DNA of 59,795 nt from Puniceibacterium sp. GTDB taxonomy: Bacteria; Pseudomonadota; Alphaproteobacteria; Rhodobacterales; Rhodobacteraceae. Where the stretch lies: the NCBI GenBank assembly GCA_024636635.1, contig JAGXGV010000161.1, positions 1 to 59,795 of the forward strand. The letters run 5' to 3'. Positions 17,489-26,568 of the stretch are shown here, in pieces. Under the pieces are notes generated by a model. That model had not been told where the DNA came from. It saw nothing but the letters and a program-made list of their open reading frames with translations, and ran no database searches. The translations under genes and the position numbers were made by a program. Each line of letters begins with the position of its first letter. Within the stretch, counting starts at the first letter, position 1.

Positions 17489-19632
17489 TGCGCCTGTTGC
17501 GCACTTTTGCCGCGCTGCTGCTTCTGACAGGCACCGCCGCTGCCCAGGACGGCGCCACGGATGCCGCGCTTCTGGTTGCCGACCGGGTGCTGGTCGAAGG
17601 CGACAACCGCCTGATCGCCACCGGCAATGTCGAGGCGCTTTATGACGGTACACGGCTGACCGCGACCCGCATTATCTATGACCGCGCCGCTAACAGCCTG
17701 ACGCTGGACGGGCCGGTGCGCATGACCGATCCGCGGGGCAACGTGCTGGTCGCCGACTCGGGCGAAATCGACCAGGGGCTGGAAAACGGCCTGCTGCGCG
17801 GGGCGCGTGTGGTTCTGGACCAGCAACTGCAACTCGCCTCGGTCGAGGCGCGCCGCGTCGGGGGCCGCTACACCCAGCTGAGCCGCGTCGCCGTCACCTC
17901 GTGTCAGGTCTGTGGCGACGATTCCGCCCCGCTCTGGTCGATCCGCGCCAGCCGCGTGGTGCATGACGAGGAAGAGCGCCAGCTTTATTTCGAAAACGCC
18001 CAGCTGCGGGTGCTTGACGTGCCGGTGTTCTATGTGCCCTACCTGCGTCTGCCCGATCCGACGCTTGATCGCGCGCGCGGCTTTCTGATCCCCTCGATCC
18101 GCTCGACGACGCTGCTGGGTTTCGGGATCAAGACGCCGTATTTCATCCCGATAGGCGACAGCAAGGACATCACCCTCACCCCCTATCTGTCCCCCGTTAC
18201 CCGCACGATCGAGGCGCGGTACCGGCAGGCATTCCGCTACGGCACGATCGAGGTGAACGGCGCGCTGACCCGTGACACGCTGATCACAGACAGCGCGCGC
18301 GGATACCTCTTTGCCATCGGCAGTTTCGATATTCGCCGCGACTTCACGCTCAGCTTCAACATAGAGGCGACCACCGACGACGCCTATCTCAGTGACTACG
18401 ACTATTCCGGCGCCGACCGTCTGGAAAGCGATATCACCGTCTCGCGGTTCCGGCGGAATGAACTGATCTCGGCCTCGCTGCGGCATTACGAATCCCTGCG
18501 CGAGGGCGACAGCAACGCGACCCAGCCGTCGATTGTCGGGTCGCTGGAATATGAACGCCGGTTCTTTCCCCGCTTCGGAGGCGAGGTCCGGGCCGGCGCG
18601 GAACTGCACAACCACTTTCGCTATTCCAGGCTCGACATCGACAGTGACGATGCCGACACGCTGATTGACGGGCGCGACGTGACCCGGCTCAACACCGCGC
18701 TCAGCTGGCGCAATCGCTGGACCCTGTCGGGGGGCGTGCGCGCCGGGGTTCTGGGCCAGCTCTGGGTGGACCGGTTCTGGGTCAGCCAGGATTCCACCCG
18801 GCCCGGCGACGTCAGCCAGATCACCCCCGCCGTGGCAGTGGATTTGCGCTGGCCCTGGGCGCGGGCGGGGGTCAACGGCGCGCGCTGGCTGGTGGAACCG
18901 GTGGTACAGGCCGGCTGGATCGGCGGCGAACGGGTGCAGGTCGCCAATGACGAAAGCACCCGGCCCGAATTCGACGAAGGCAACCTTCTGTCGCTGTCGC
19001 GTTTTCCCGCCCCCGACCGGCGCGAACGCGGCTATACCAGCGCGCTTGGCCTGCGCGTGCTGCGCGACAATCCCGGCGGGCTTACCGCCGGGCTGACCCT
19101 GGGCCGCGTCTGGCGCGAAGCCGACGACACCGACTTTACCCGCTCTTCGGGCCTGTCGCCCGCAACCTCTGACTGGCTGCTAGCCGGGCATATCGACACA
19201 TCCGACGGTCTGGTGCTGACCGCGCGCGGGCTGTTCGACATGACCGAGCAACGCGTGTCCAAGGCCGAGGCGCGGGCCATCTGGACCAACGACCGCATGG
19301 ATCTTGGCGCCTCTTATGTGCTGCTGGTCACCGATCCGGATGAAAACCGCAATCAGGCACAGTCGGAATGGAGCTTTGACGGCAAGTATCAGGTCACCAC
19401 CAACTGGGCGGCGGCGACCAACCTGCGCTATGACCTTGTCGACGGGCGGTTCGCCCGCTCGGGCCTGAACCTCGAATACCAGAACGAATGCGCGGTTGTG
19501 AACTTTTCGGTCTCGCGCCGCTATGCCTCTTCCGATAGTCTTGAACCATCGACAGATTTTGGCCTGACCGTCGCGCTGAAGGGATTCAGCACCGGCGGCA
19601 ACGCCGGGGAGTACCGCCGATCATGCCGCTAA
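17488..19632 (+). CDS. lptD: LPS-assembly outer-membrane protein LptD
   Basis: A 714-residue outer-membrane protein that inserts LPS into the outer leaflet. It has a signal peptide (LLRTFAALLLLTGTAAAQ), an OstA/LptA-like periplasmic domain (residues 25-130, for example DRVLVEGDNRLIATGNVEAL), then a long C-terminal beta barrel with alternating aromatic strands. The segment SCQVCGDDSAPLWSIRASRV near residue 137 holds two cysteines, and another lies just before the C-terminus (SCR). These are candidates for the disulfides that mature LptD, although the pattern differs from E. coli. It overlaps surA by ten bases, matching the known order lptD-surA-pdxA-rsmA. Confidence 0.94.
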   Translation: MRLLRTFAALLLLTGTAAAQDGATDAALLVADRVLVEGDNRLIATGNVEALYDGTRLTATRIIYDRAANSLTLDGPVRMTDPRGNVLVADSGEIDQGLENGLLRGARVVLDQQLQLASVEARRVGGRYTQLSRVAVTSCQVCGDDSAPLWSIRASRVVHDEEERQLYFENAQLRVLDVPVFYVPYLRLPDPTLDRARGFLIPSIRSTTLLGFGIKTPYFIPIGDSKDITLTPYLSPVTRTIEARYRQAFRYGTIEVNGALTRDTLITDSARGYLFAIGSFDIRRDFTLSFNIEATTDDAYLSDYDYSGADRLESDITVSRFRRNELISASLRHYESLREGDSNATQPSIVGSLEYERRFFPRFGGEVRAGAELHNHFRYSRLDIDSDDADTLIDGRDVTRLNTALSWRNRWTLSGGVRAGVLGQLWVDRFWVSQDSTRPGDVSQITPAVAVDLRWPWARAGVNGARWLVEPVVQAGWIGGERVQVANDESTRPEFDEGNLLSLSRFPAPDRRERGYTSALGLRVLRDNPGGLTAGLTLGRVWREADDTDFTRSSGLSPATSDWLLAGHIDTSDGLVLTARGLFDMTEQRVSKAEARAIWTNDRMDLGASYVLLVTDPDENRNQAQSEWSFDGKYQVTTNWAAATNLRYDLVDGRFARSGLNLEYQNECAVVNFSVSRRYASSDSLEPSTDFGLTVALKGFSTGGNAGEYRRSCR

Positions 19633-20873
19633 GAACATCCAGTCTTTTCCGCGCCGTGGCGCTTGCCGCGCCCCTGCTGCTGGGCGCGGTCGCCCTTGTG
19701 GCCACCAGCCCTGCCGTCCGGGCGCAGGATCTGTTCGCCCCGGCCATCCTGGTCAACGAAAAGGCCGTTACCGGATACGAACTGCAACAGCGCGAGCGGA
19801 TGCTTGGGGTGCTGAACGCGCCGGGCGATCCACGCAGCCTGGCGCGCGAACAGCTGATCGACGACCGCCTGCGCGTGCAGGCCGCGCAGGATGCCGGCAT
19901 CCGCCCGACCGAAGAAGAAGTGACCGAGGGCATGGAGGAATTTGCCGGACGCGCCAACCTGTCCCTGGACGAATTCGTGCAGGCGCTGGCCGGTTCGGGC
20001 GTGGCGGAACAGACTTTCCGCGATTTTGTGCTGGCCGGCGTTTCCTGGCGCCAGCTGGTACAGGCCCGCTTTGCCGGCCAGAGCAACGTGAGCGATGCCG
20101 AGGTTGACCGCGCCCTGTCTTCGGGCAGGACCGGCGCCAGCACCGTGCGCGTCCTGCTGTCGGAAATCATCATGCCCGCCCCCCCGGCCGAAGCCGCGGC
20201 CGTGCGGGCCCGCGCCGAACGGATTGCGCAGCTTACCTCTGAATCCGACTTTTCCGCCGAGGCGCGCCGCTATTCGGCCACCGCCACGCGGCAGGCCGGT
20301 GGCCGTCTGCCCTGGCAGAACATCAACGACCTTCCGCCGGTCCTGCGCCCCCTTGTGCTGGCATTGTCCCCCGGTCAGGTGACCGACCCGATCCCGATTC
20401 CCAATGCCATCGCGCTGTTCCAGCTGCGCGGCATCGAAGAGACCGGATATTCCGCCCCCGAAGTTTCCGCCGTGGAATACGCAGCCTACTACATGCCCGG
20501 CGGGCGCAGCGCGGAAACACTGGCCCGCGCCCGGGTTCTGGCGTCTCAGGTCGACCGCTGCGACGACCTTTACGGTGTGGCCAAGGGCCAGCCTGAAAAC
20601 GTGCTTGACCGCGGCAGCCTGCCGCCGTCCGAAATTCCGACCGACATCGCGATGGAGTTGTCCAAGCTGGATCCGGGCGAGGTGTCCACCGCGCTGACCC
20701 GTTCGAACGGGCAGACGCTGGTGTTCCTGATGCTCTGCGGGCGCACCAATGCCATCTCTGAAGATGCCTCGCGCGAGGATCTTGTGCTTGGCCTGCGCAA
20801 CCAGCGCCTTGGCGGTCTGGCGGACGGATACCTTGCCCAGCTGCGCGCCGAAGCCCGCATCATCGAGCGATGA
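19623..20873 (+). CDS. surA: Periplasmic chaperone / peptidyl-prolyl isomerase SurA
   Basis: A 416-residue periplasmic protein with a signal peptide (hydrophobic VALAAPLLLGAVALVATSPA, cleavage near AVRAQ). A SurA N-terminal chaperone module follows (ILVNEKAVTGYELQQRERML, residues 40-60), then a single recognisable parvulin-like domain (about residues 165-290, with AEARRYSATATRQAGGRLPW). SurA helps fold outer-membrane proteins including LptD, whose gene it overlaps. The second parvulin domain is degenerate, as in many alphaproteobacteria. The stop overlaps the pdxA start. Confidence 0.9.
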   Translation: MPLRTSSLFRAVALAAPLLLGAVALVATSPAVRAQDLFAPAILVNEKAVTGYELQQRERMLGVLNAPGDPRSLAREQLIDDRLRVQAAQDAGIRPTEEEVTEGMEEFAGRANLSLDEFVQALAGSGVAEQTFRDFVLAGVSWRQLVQARFAGQSNVSDAEVDRALSSGRTGASTVRVLLSEIIMPAPPAEAAAVRARAERIAQLTSESDFSAEARRYSATATRQAGGRLPWQNINDLPPVLRPLVLALSPGQVTDPIPIPNAIALFQLRGIEETGYSAPEVSAVEYAAYYMPGGRSAETLARARVLASQVDRCDDLYGVAKGQPENVLDRGSLPPSEIPTDIAMELSKLDPGEVSTALTRSNGQTLVFLMLCGRTNAISEDASREDLVLGLRNQRLGGLADGYLAQLRAEARIIER

Positions 20874-21844
20874 CGCCGCCGCCCGTTGCGCTGACCTGCG
20901 GCGAACCGGCAGGCATCGGCCCGGAACTTGCCGCGGCGGTGTGGGACGCGCTGCGGGGAGAAGTCCCGTTCTTCCTGATCGGCGACCCCGCGCACCTGCC
21001 GTCCGGCGCGGTCTTTCACACCATCGCCGACCCCGCCGAGGTTGCGCATGGGGCCGGGCCGGGGCTGCCCGTGTTGCCCCATCCCTTTGCCGGGCCGCGC
21101 ACGCCCGGCACGCCGCAACCGGCGCAGGCGCAGGGCGTGATCGACGTGATTGCCCGGGCTGTGGACCTGACACGCAGTGGCACCGCATCGGCCATGTGCA
21201 CCCTGCCGATCCACAAGCAGGCGCTTCAGGAAGGCGCCGGTTTCGCCTGGCCGGGTCATACCGAATACCTTGCCCATCTGGCGGGCGCGGACGAGGTGGT
21301 GATGATGCTTGCCTCGGCCCGGCTGCGCGTCGTGCCCGCGACCATCCACATCCCCCTGGCCGGAGTTCCGCAGGCGCTGACCGCTGAACTGCTGCGCAAA
21401 CGCATCCGCATCACCCATACCGCCCTGCGCGTCCGGTTCGGCATCGCGTCGCCACGTATCGCCGTAGCCGGCCTGAACCCCCATGCCGGCGAAGGCGGGC
21501 GCATGGGCCGCGAAGAGATCGACCTGATCATTCCCGTGCTCGACACCCTGCGCGGCGAAGGCATGACCCTGATCGGCCCGCTGTCCGCCGACACGATGTT
21601 TCACGCCGCCGCCCGCGCGCGCTATGACGCCGCGATCTGCATGTATCACGATCAGGCGCTGATCCCGATCAAGACGCTGGATTTCGATCAGGGGGTGAAT
21701 GTCACCCTCGGGCTGCCGTTCATCCGCACCTCGCCCGATCACGGCACAGCCTTTGACATCGCCGGGCGCGGCATTGCCAATCCGTCGTCGACTGTGGCGG
21801 CGCTGCGCATGGCCTGGGCCATGGCACAGGGCCAGGCGGGATGA
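20870..21844 (+). CDS. pdxA: 4-hydroxythreonine-4-phosphate dehydrogenase
   Basis: A 324-residue enzyme of pyridoxal phosphate synthesis that oxidises 4-phosphohydroxy-L-threonine with NAD. The metal-binding histidines are visible in [20 protein letters not shown] and [25 protein letters not shown] at the N-terminus is the PdxA signature (most members have GDPAGIG; here GEPAGIG). It overlaps surA and rsmA by four bases each. The length is typical. Confidence 0.95.
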   Translation: MTPPPVALTCGEPAGIGPELAAAVWDALRGEVPFFLIGDPAHLPSGAVFHTIADPAEVAHGAGPGLPVLPHPFAGPRTPGTPQPAQAQGVIDVIARAVDLTRSGTASAMCTLPIHKQALQEGAGFAWPGHTEYLAHLAGADEVVMMLASARLRVVPATIHIPLAGVPQALTAELLRKRIRITHTALRVRFGIASPRIAVAGLNPHAGEGGRMGREEIDLIIPVLDTLRGEGMTLIGPLSADTMFHAAARARYDAAICMYHDQALIPIKTLDFDQGVNVTLGLPFIRTSPDHGTAFDIAGRGIANPSSTVAALRMAWAMAQGQAG

Positions 21845-22689
21845 GCGGCATTGATGATCTGCCGCCGCTGTCCCGCGTCATCGCACAGCACGGGCTGACA
21901 GCGCGGAAATCGCTGGGCCAGAACTTTCTTCTGGACCTCAACCTGACGGCCAAGATCGCCCGGCAGGCCGGTGACCTGTCGAATATGGATGTGCTGGAAA
22001 TCGGTCCCGGCCCGGGCGGGCTGACCCGCGGGCTGCTGGCCGAAGGCGCGCGCCGCGTGCTTGCCATCGAAAAGGACAGCCGCTGCCTGCCCGCGCTGGC
22101 CGAGATCGCGGCGGCCTATCCCGGCCGTCTGTCGGTGATCGAAGGTGACGCGCTCAGGGTCGATCCGCTGGAGCATCTGACGCCACCGATCGCCATCGCC
22201 GCGAACCTGCCCTACAATGTCGGCACCGAACTGCTGGTGCGCTGGCTTACGCCCCACGACTGGCCGCCGTTCTGGCAAAGCCTTACGCTGATGTTCCAGC
22301 GTGAAGTGGCGGAACGCATTGTCGCCGCACCCGGGTCCAAGGCCTATGGCCGTCTCGCCCTGCTGGCCCAGTGGCGGGCCGACGCGCGCATCGTACTGTC
22401 GCTGCCGCCCGAGGCGTTCACCCCCGCGCCCAAGGTGTCCTCGGCCGTGGTCCACCTGACCGCCCTGCCCGAGCCGCGCTTTCCCGCCGACCCAAGGGTT
22501 TTGTCGACCGTCGTCGCCGCCGCGTTCAACCAGCGGCGCAAGATGCTGCGCGCGGCGTTGCGCGGGCATCACCCGGATATCGAGACCATCCTGCAAAGTG
22601 CGGGGATCGCGCCGACCGAACGCGCCGAACAGGTCCCGCTCGAGGCGTTCTGTGCCCTGGCCCGGGCCCTGTCCGACGCGCGCGCATGA
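21841..22689 (+). CDS. rsmA: 16S rRNA dimethyladenosine transferase (A1518/A1519)
   Basis: A 282-residue SAM-dependent methyltransferase (KsgA) that dimethylates the two adjacent adenines of the 16S 3' hairpin. Motifs: [18 protein letters not shown] (substrate/SAM entry), [20 protein letters not shown] (motif I) and [18 protein letters not shown] (motif IV, NLPY). The C-terminal helical domain includes [14 protein letters not shown]. It is the last gene of the lptF operon and is followed by a GC-rich hairpin. Confidence 0.96.
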   Translation: MSGIDDLPPLSRVIAQHGLTARKSLGQNFLLDLNLTAKIARQAGDLSNMDVLEIGPGPGGLTRGLLAEGARRVLAIEKDSRCLPALAEIAAAYPGRLSVIEGDALRVDPLEHLTPPIAIAANLPYNVGTELLVRWLTPHDWPPFWQSLTLMFQREVAERIVAAPGSKAYGRLALLAQWRADARIVLSLPPEAFTPAPKVSSAVVHLTALPEPRFPADPRVLSTVVAAAFNQRRKMLRAALRGHHPDIETILQSAGIAPTERAEQVPLEAFCALARALSDARA

Positions 22690-22787
22690 AGCCCGATCCG
22701 GAAATTCCGCCCAGCCGGGCGTAAACGGCATTTTCAGATGGGGGCGCACGACCGCCCTTGTCCCTGATCAAGCAGCACGATGACAAA

Positions 22788-22813
22788 CGGCCCGCCTCTG
22801 ACGAGACGGGCCG
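22788..22813. terminator. GC-rich hairpin downstream of rsmA
   Basis: CGGCCCGCCTC (22788-22798) pairs with GAGACGGGCCG (22803-22813), with one C:A mismatch and a TGAC loop. It lies about 100 bases after the rsmA stop and downstream of the converging DUF4167 gene. There is no clear U-tract on either strand, so termination would be weak or factor-assisted. Confidence 0.45.
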
Positions 22814-22843
22814 GGATTGCTTGAGCTGGTCATGTCTGCGGTC

Positions 22844-22927
22844 ATGGACGGGCCTGCGGTAATGGACGGGCCTGTGGTAATGGACGGGCCTGTGGGAAAG
22901 CATCACCAAGCTATGACCGCGGTCATA
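22844..22927. repeat. Three 18-bp tandem repeats followed by a 16-bp palindrome
   Basis: ATGGACGGGCCTGYGGTA occurs in tandem at 22844-22861, 22862-22879 and 22880-22896 (the last one base short). Sixteen bases further on is the perfect palindrome TATGACCGCGGTCATA at 22912-22927, just beyond the stop of the DUF4167 gene. This is the noncoding gap between converging rsmA and DUF4167 (22690-22942). The repeats could act as a 3'-end structure or simply be a small satellite. Confidence 0.6.
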
Positions 22928-22942
22928 ACATCCGCGGCGGGC

Positions 22943-23887
22943 TTATTCCGCAGCGTTTGCCGATCCTTCGTCCGAAGGGGTGTCGTCGGACGCCTTCGCC
23001 TTTGGCTCGGGCTTCTTGCGCGGCTTGCGCTTTGGTTTGGGTTTGGCGGCGGCTTCGTCCGCAGCCTGCTCGGGAGCAGCGGTTTCGACTGGCGTCTCTT
23101 GCCCTGCGGCGGGCTGCGCAGAGGATTGCGCCGGGGAGGATCGGGTCCGCCGGGACTGTCGCGCGGGTGCGGGCTGCGCAGTTTCGGATGGCACGGGGTC
23201 GGATGGCACGCGGTCGGATGGCACGGGGCCCGAAGGGGTGTGCACGGACTGCGCCGCGTTTTCCGGAGTCTCGACCAGTCCGCTGTCGTCATCAGACCCT
23301 TCGGACAGGTCCAGCACGTCCTGCGCCACATAGCGTGGCTGTTCGGACGGCTCGCGGCGCGGGGGACGCGGGTCGTTGCCCCGGCCCTGCCCACCGTTGC
23401 CGGACTGGGTATTGCCGCCGTCGTTCTGGTTGTAATTCTGGTTGCCGCTGTTCTGGTTGTTGCTCTGGTTGCCGCTGTTCTGGCCACCGGTGTTTTGGCC
23501 GCCGGTGTTTTGGCCGCCGGTGTTCTGGCTGCTGTTCTGGTTGCCGTTGTTCTGGCCACCACCGTCAGAGCGGTCGCGCTGCTGCTGGCGGTCGCGGTTT
23601 TCCTGTTCCTGCTGATCGCGGCGCTGGTCCTGTTCGCGCTGCGCCTCGCTCAGCATGCGCATGTAATGTTCGGCATGCTGCTGAAAGTTTTCGGCAGCGA
23701 CGCGATCGTTGGACAGTTGTGCGTCCCGCGCCAGCTGGTTGTATTTATCGATGATCTGTTGGGGCGTACCACGCACCTTGCCATCCGGACCCGAACTGTC
23801 AAAGACGCGATTGACGACATTGCCGACAGACGAGGTGGAGCGATTGCGGTTGTTCTTGGACCGCGAGCGGGATTTTGATGATCTCAT
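22943..23887 (-). CDS. DUF4167 domain-containing protein
   Basis: A 314-residue alphaproteobacterial protein of unknown function. Residues 1-90 hold the DUF4167 domain: a basic start (MRSSKSRSRSKNNRNRS), then VNRVFDSSGPDGKVRGTPQQ and NFQQHAEHYMRMLSEAQREQ. The rest is low complexity: an Asn/Gln/Gly repeat region (about residues 100-175, with repeated QNTGG and QNSGN), an acidic and proline-rich middle, and a Lys/Pro-rich tail (KPKRKPRKKPEPKAK). Both ends are strongly basic, so nucleic-acid binding is plausible but not shown. It lies in the same direction as prfA-prmC but is separated from prmC by 210 bases that contain its own promoter region and no other gene. Confidence 0.9.
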   Translation of the reverse strand: MRSSKSRSRSKNNRNRSTSSVGNVVNRVFDSSGPDGKVRGTPQQIIDKYNQLARDAQLSNDRVAAENFQQHAEHYMRMLSEAQREQDQRRDQQEQENRDRQQQRDRSDGGGQNNGNQNSSQNTGGQNTGGQNTGGQNSGNQSNNQNSGNQNYNQNDGGNTQSGNGGQGRGNDPRPPRREPSEQPRYVAQDVLDLSEGSDDDSGLVETPENAAQSVHTPSGPVPSDRVPSDPVPSETAQPAPARQSRRTRSSPAQSSAQPAAGQETPVETAAPEQAADEAAAKPKPKRKPRKKPEPKAKASDDTPSDEGSANAAE

Positions 23888-24097
23888 ATCCGAGTTTCAG
23901 CCCTATCTGTGACTGCCTTGTGATCGTGATGGGTGCGTTATGCACCCGAGCCTGCCTGATCACTTCGATGTGTGGCTTATTGTCAAGCGGGACCGCGCAA
24001 AGGCATCCTCCGTCTCAACGCCCCTGAATAAACACGTCCCGGCACTTCGCACAAGCATAAAACACAAAACTTGCGCAGTTTTGAAACGGATACGTCG

Positions 24098-24934
24098 CTA
24101 AACCGGGGGAAATATGGCCTGAACCACCCTGTCACGGCCATCAAGATCCGTCTCGACCGTAATACTGGACAGTCCGCCCGCCTGCATCATGGCGCTTACC
24201 GCCGCCGCCTGGGTTGGCCCGATCTCGACCAGAAGCCGCCCACCGGGGGCAAGATGCGCCATGGCGCCCGCCACGATCACGCGATAGGCCGCCAACCCAT
24301 CGCCACCGTCGGTCAGCGCCAGGCGCGGTTCGTGATCGCGCACCTCGGGCGCGAGGCCCGCCATTTCCGCCGCGGCGATATAGGGCGGATTGGACACGAT
24401 CAGATCGAACTGCCCGCTGACCGGCGCGAACCAGTCACCCTGATGCAGCGCGGCCCTGTCATCCAGCCCAAGCAGGCTGCGGTTGCGCCGCGCAACCCCG
24501 AGCGCGGCATCGCTCAGATCGGTGCCGGACCCGTCGGCACCGGGACATTCCGCCACCAGGGTAAGCACGATGCAGCCCGACCCCGTGCCAAGGTCGAGAA
24601 CGCGCCGGAAGGGCTGCGCAAGGGCGGTGCGGATCAGGGTTTCAGTCTCGGGTCGCGGGTCGAGGACATCGGATGTGACACTAAAATCCCGGCCATAGAA
24701 CATCCGCCGCCCCGTCAGATGCGACACCGGCACCCGGCCCGTCCGACGGGCGATCATTGCGTCGAACAATGCGCACTGCGCCGAGCCCACCTCGTCGGGC
24801 AGGACAAGCGTCAGCCGTCCCGTGGGCACGTCCAGCGCATGGGCTAGCAGGCGGCGCGCATCGCGCCCGGCATCCGGCACGCCCGCACCTGTCAGCGCCC
24901 GCGCGCCCCGTGCCAGCAGGTCCGCGCCTGTCAT
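24098..24934 (-). CDS. prmC: Release-factor glutamine methyltransferase
   Basis: A 278-residue N5-glutamine methyltransferase (HemK) that methylates the Gln of the GGQ motif in release factors. The SAM motif is [16 protein letters not shown] (residues 111-126), and the substrate-binding NPPY is at 182-185 ([11 protein letters not shown]). The N-terminal helical domain recognises the release factor. It overlaps prfA by four bases, so enzyme and substrate are co-translated, the standard bacterial arrangement. Confidence 0.95.
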   Translation of the reverse strand: MTGADLLARGARALTGAGVPDAGRDARRLLAHALDVPTGRLTLVLPDEVGSAQCALFDAMIARRTGRVPVSHLTGRRMFYGRDFSVTSDVLDPRPETETLIRTALAQPFRRVLDLGTGSGCIVLTLVAECPGADGSGTDLSDAALGVARRNRSLLGLDDRAALHQGDWFAPVSGQFDLIVSNPPYIAAAEMAGLAPEVRDHEPRLALTDGGDGLAAYRVIVAGAMAHLAPGGRLLVEIGPTQAAAVSAMMQAGGLSSITVETDLDGRDRVVQAIFPPV

Positions 24935-25980
24935 GCCCCCATCTCGGCCAGCATGGCGGCCTGGGCGTCGGCGGTCAGGGCATCGATGATTTCGTCCAGA
25001 TCGCCCTGCATGACCTGATCGAGCTTGTAGAGCGTGAGATTGATGCGGTGATCCGACAGCCGCCCCTGCGGAAAGTTGTAGGTGCGGATGCGTTCGGACC
25101 GGTCGCCACTGCCGACCTGCGCGCGGCGGCTGGCCGAACGCGCGCTGTCCACCTTCTGCCGTTCCAGATCGAACAGCCTGGTGCGCAGTACCTGCATCGC
25201 GATGTCGCGGTTGCGGTGCTGGGACTTTTCCGAACTGGTCACGACGATGCCGCTGGGAACATGGGTGATCCGGACAGCCGAATCCGTGGTGTTCACGTGC
25301 TGGCCCCCGGCCCCGGACGCGCGCATCGTATCGATGCGGATGTCGTTCGCGTCGATCTTGACATCGACCTCTTCCGCCTCGGGCAGGACCGCCACCGTCG
25401 CCGCCGAGGTGTGGATGCGCCCGCCGCTTTCGGTGGTCGGCACCCTCTGGACACGATGCACCCCCGATTCGTACTTGAGCCGGGCAAAGACGTTCTGACC
25501 GGTGATATGGGCCACAACCTCGCGGATGCCGCCCAGTTCGGTGGCCTGCTCTTCGATGATCTCGACCTTCCAGCCGCGCGATTCGGCATACCGCTGATAC
25601 ATGCGCAACAGGTCACCCGCGAACAACGCAGCCTCTTCGCCACCGGTGCCGGGCCGGATTTCCAGCATCGCCGGGCGGGCGTCAGCGGCATCCTTGGGCA
25701 AAAGCGCCAGTTGCAGCGCCGCCTCGGCCTCGGGGAGGGTGCCGCGCAGGGTGTAAAGCTCGTCCTCGGCCAGCGCCTTCATTTCGGGGTCGCGCAGCAT
25801 CGATTCGGCCTCGGCGATGGCGGCTTGCAGCGCCTCCCAGGCGTCGATCCGGTCGATCACCGGCCTGAGGTCGGAATATTCGCGCCCGAGCGCGGCAAGA
25901 TCGCCGCCACCGGCAGCCAGCTTGGCCTCGAGAAACTCGAAACGCTGGCGGATCTGGATAAGTCTGTCATTGGGAACCAT
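24931..25980 (-). CDS. prfA: Peptide chain release factor 1
   Basis: A 349-residue RF1 that terminates translation at UAA and UAG. GGQ is at residues 225-227 ([20 protein letters not shown]). The stop-codon tripeptide P-x-T is PTT at 181-183 ([14 protein letters not shown]), where E. coli RF1 has PAT. The N-terminal helical domain and the RF-1 domain are intact. Its stop overlaps prmC; upstream, 60 bases separate it from the DUF1499 gene. Confidence 0.96.
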   Translation of the reverse strand: MVPNDRLIQIRQRFEFLEAKLAAGGGDLAALGREYSDLRPVIDRIDAWEALQAAIAEAESMLRDPEMKALAEDELYTLRGTLPEAEAALQLALLPKDAADARPAMLEIRPGTGGEEAALFAGDLLRMYQRYAESRGWKVEIIEEQATELGGIREVVAHITGQNVFARLKYESGVHRVQRVPTTESGGRIHTSAATVAVLPEAEEVDVKIDANDIRIDTMRASGAGGQHVNTTDSAVRITHVPSGIVVTSSEKSQHRNRDIAMQVLRTRLFDLERQKVDSARSASRRAQVGSGDRSERIRTYNFPQGRLSDHRINLTLYKLDQVMQGDLDEIIDALTADAQAAMLAEMGA

Positions 25981-26040
25981 GCGCCGCTCTGTCCCCTATT
26001 GCGCCGCAACGGTCAAGACCCCGGCACGACGCAGGGCCGC

Positions 26041-26451
26041 TCAGTCCTGCATCCGGGCGTCGAGCTGTGCCAGCCAGCCCTCTACACGGGCCTTGTTCGT
26101 GCCCATGTCGGACTGGCCGAACCGAAGCCGGGCGTAAAGTTCGACCTGACCGTCATTCAGCTGCACCGTGGTGTAGTCTGGAAAGGCCATCCACTTGGAC
26201 CGGGTGACGTAAGTGATGCGCCCATCCTCCACGCTGCCTGCCAGCAGTTCGGTGCGTGGCGTGGCGAGGATGATCCGGTCGAGCGCCGAGAACACCTCTT
26301 GCCCGCCCTCGAGCCGACGGCGCACGCCCTCTGCCAGATCCTGATCCGCAGTGACCATGGGATCTACATTCCACACCGCCGGGTCAGACGGCGCCAGACG
26401 GATAAAGGCGATGCCGCCCACGACCGCCAGGACAATGATCCAGAATATCAT
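26041..26451 (-). CDS. DUF1499 domain-containing membrane-anchored protein
   Basis: A 136-residue protein with one N-terminal membrane helix (IFWIIVLAVVGGIAFIRLA) followed by a DUF1499 domain (TYVTRSKWMAFPDYTTVQLN, then ELYARLRFGQSDMGTNKARV). The start ATG at 26449-26451 has AGAGG about ten bases upstream; an in-frame extension would run through a repeat-rich region and lacks homology. Function is unknown. It lies between speB and prfA in the same direction. Confidence 0.82.
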   Translation of the reverse strand: MIFWIIVLAVVGGIAFIRLAPSDPAVWNVDPMVTADQDLAEGVRRRLEGGQEVFSALDRIILATPRTELLAGSVEDGRITYVTRSKWMAFPDYTTVQLNDGQVELYARLRFGQSDMGTNKARVEGWLAQLDARMQD

Positions 26452-26480
26452 TCGCACTTTGCCTCTTTCCCTGTCCCTGC

Positions 26481-26539
26481 ACGTTGCTTCAACGTGACGC
26501 TGCCGTGGCACGTTGAAGCAACGTGACGCTGCGGTGGCA
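26481..26539. repeat. Nested inverted and direct repeats between speB and the DUF1499 gene
   Basis: ACGTTGCTTCAACGTG (26481-26496) is a perfect 16-bp inverted repeat of CACGTTGAAGCAACGT (26509-26524). Overlapping this, a 21-base unit at 26490-26510 recurs at 26519-26539 with one mismatch. The structure lies after the speB stop and before the DUF1499 start. It could form a long hairpin acting as a processing or termination site, or be a small mobile or regulatory element. Confidence 0.7.
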
Positions 26540-26568
26540 GAATCGCAACCCGCCCGCGGCACCGGATT

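Noticed and set aside
23400-23560. Regular short repeats that could suggest a CRISPR array
   Set aside because: The units are coding repeats of QNTGG/QNSGN with no constant-length spacers and no cas genes nearby.
22817-23878. A + strand frame with long Val/Ala/Leu stretches that looks like a membrane protein
   Set aside because: The hydrophobic repeats are the antisense reading of the Asn/Gln/Gly repeats of the DUF4167 gene on the minus strand.
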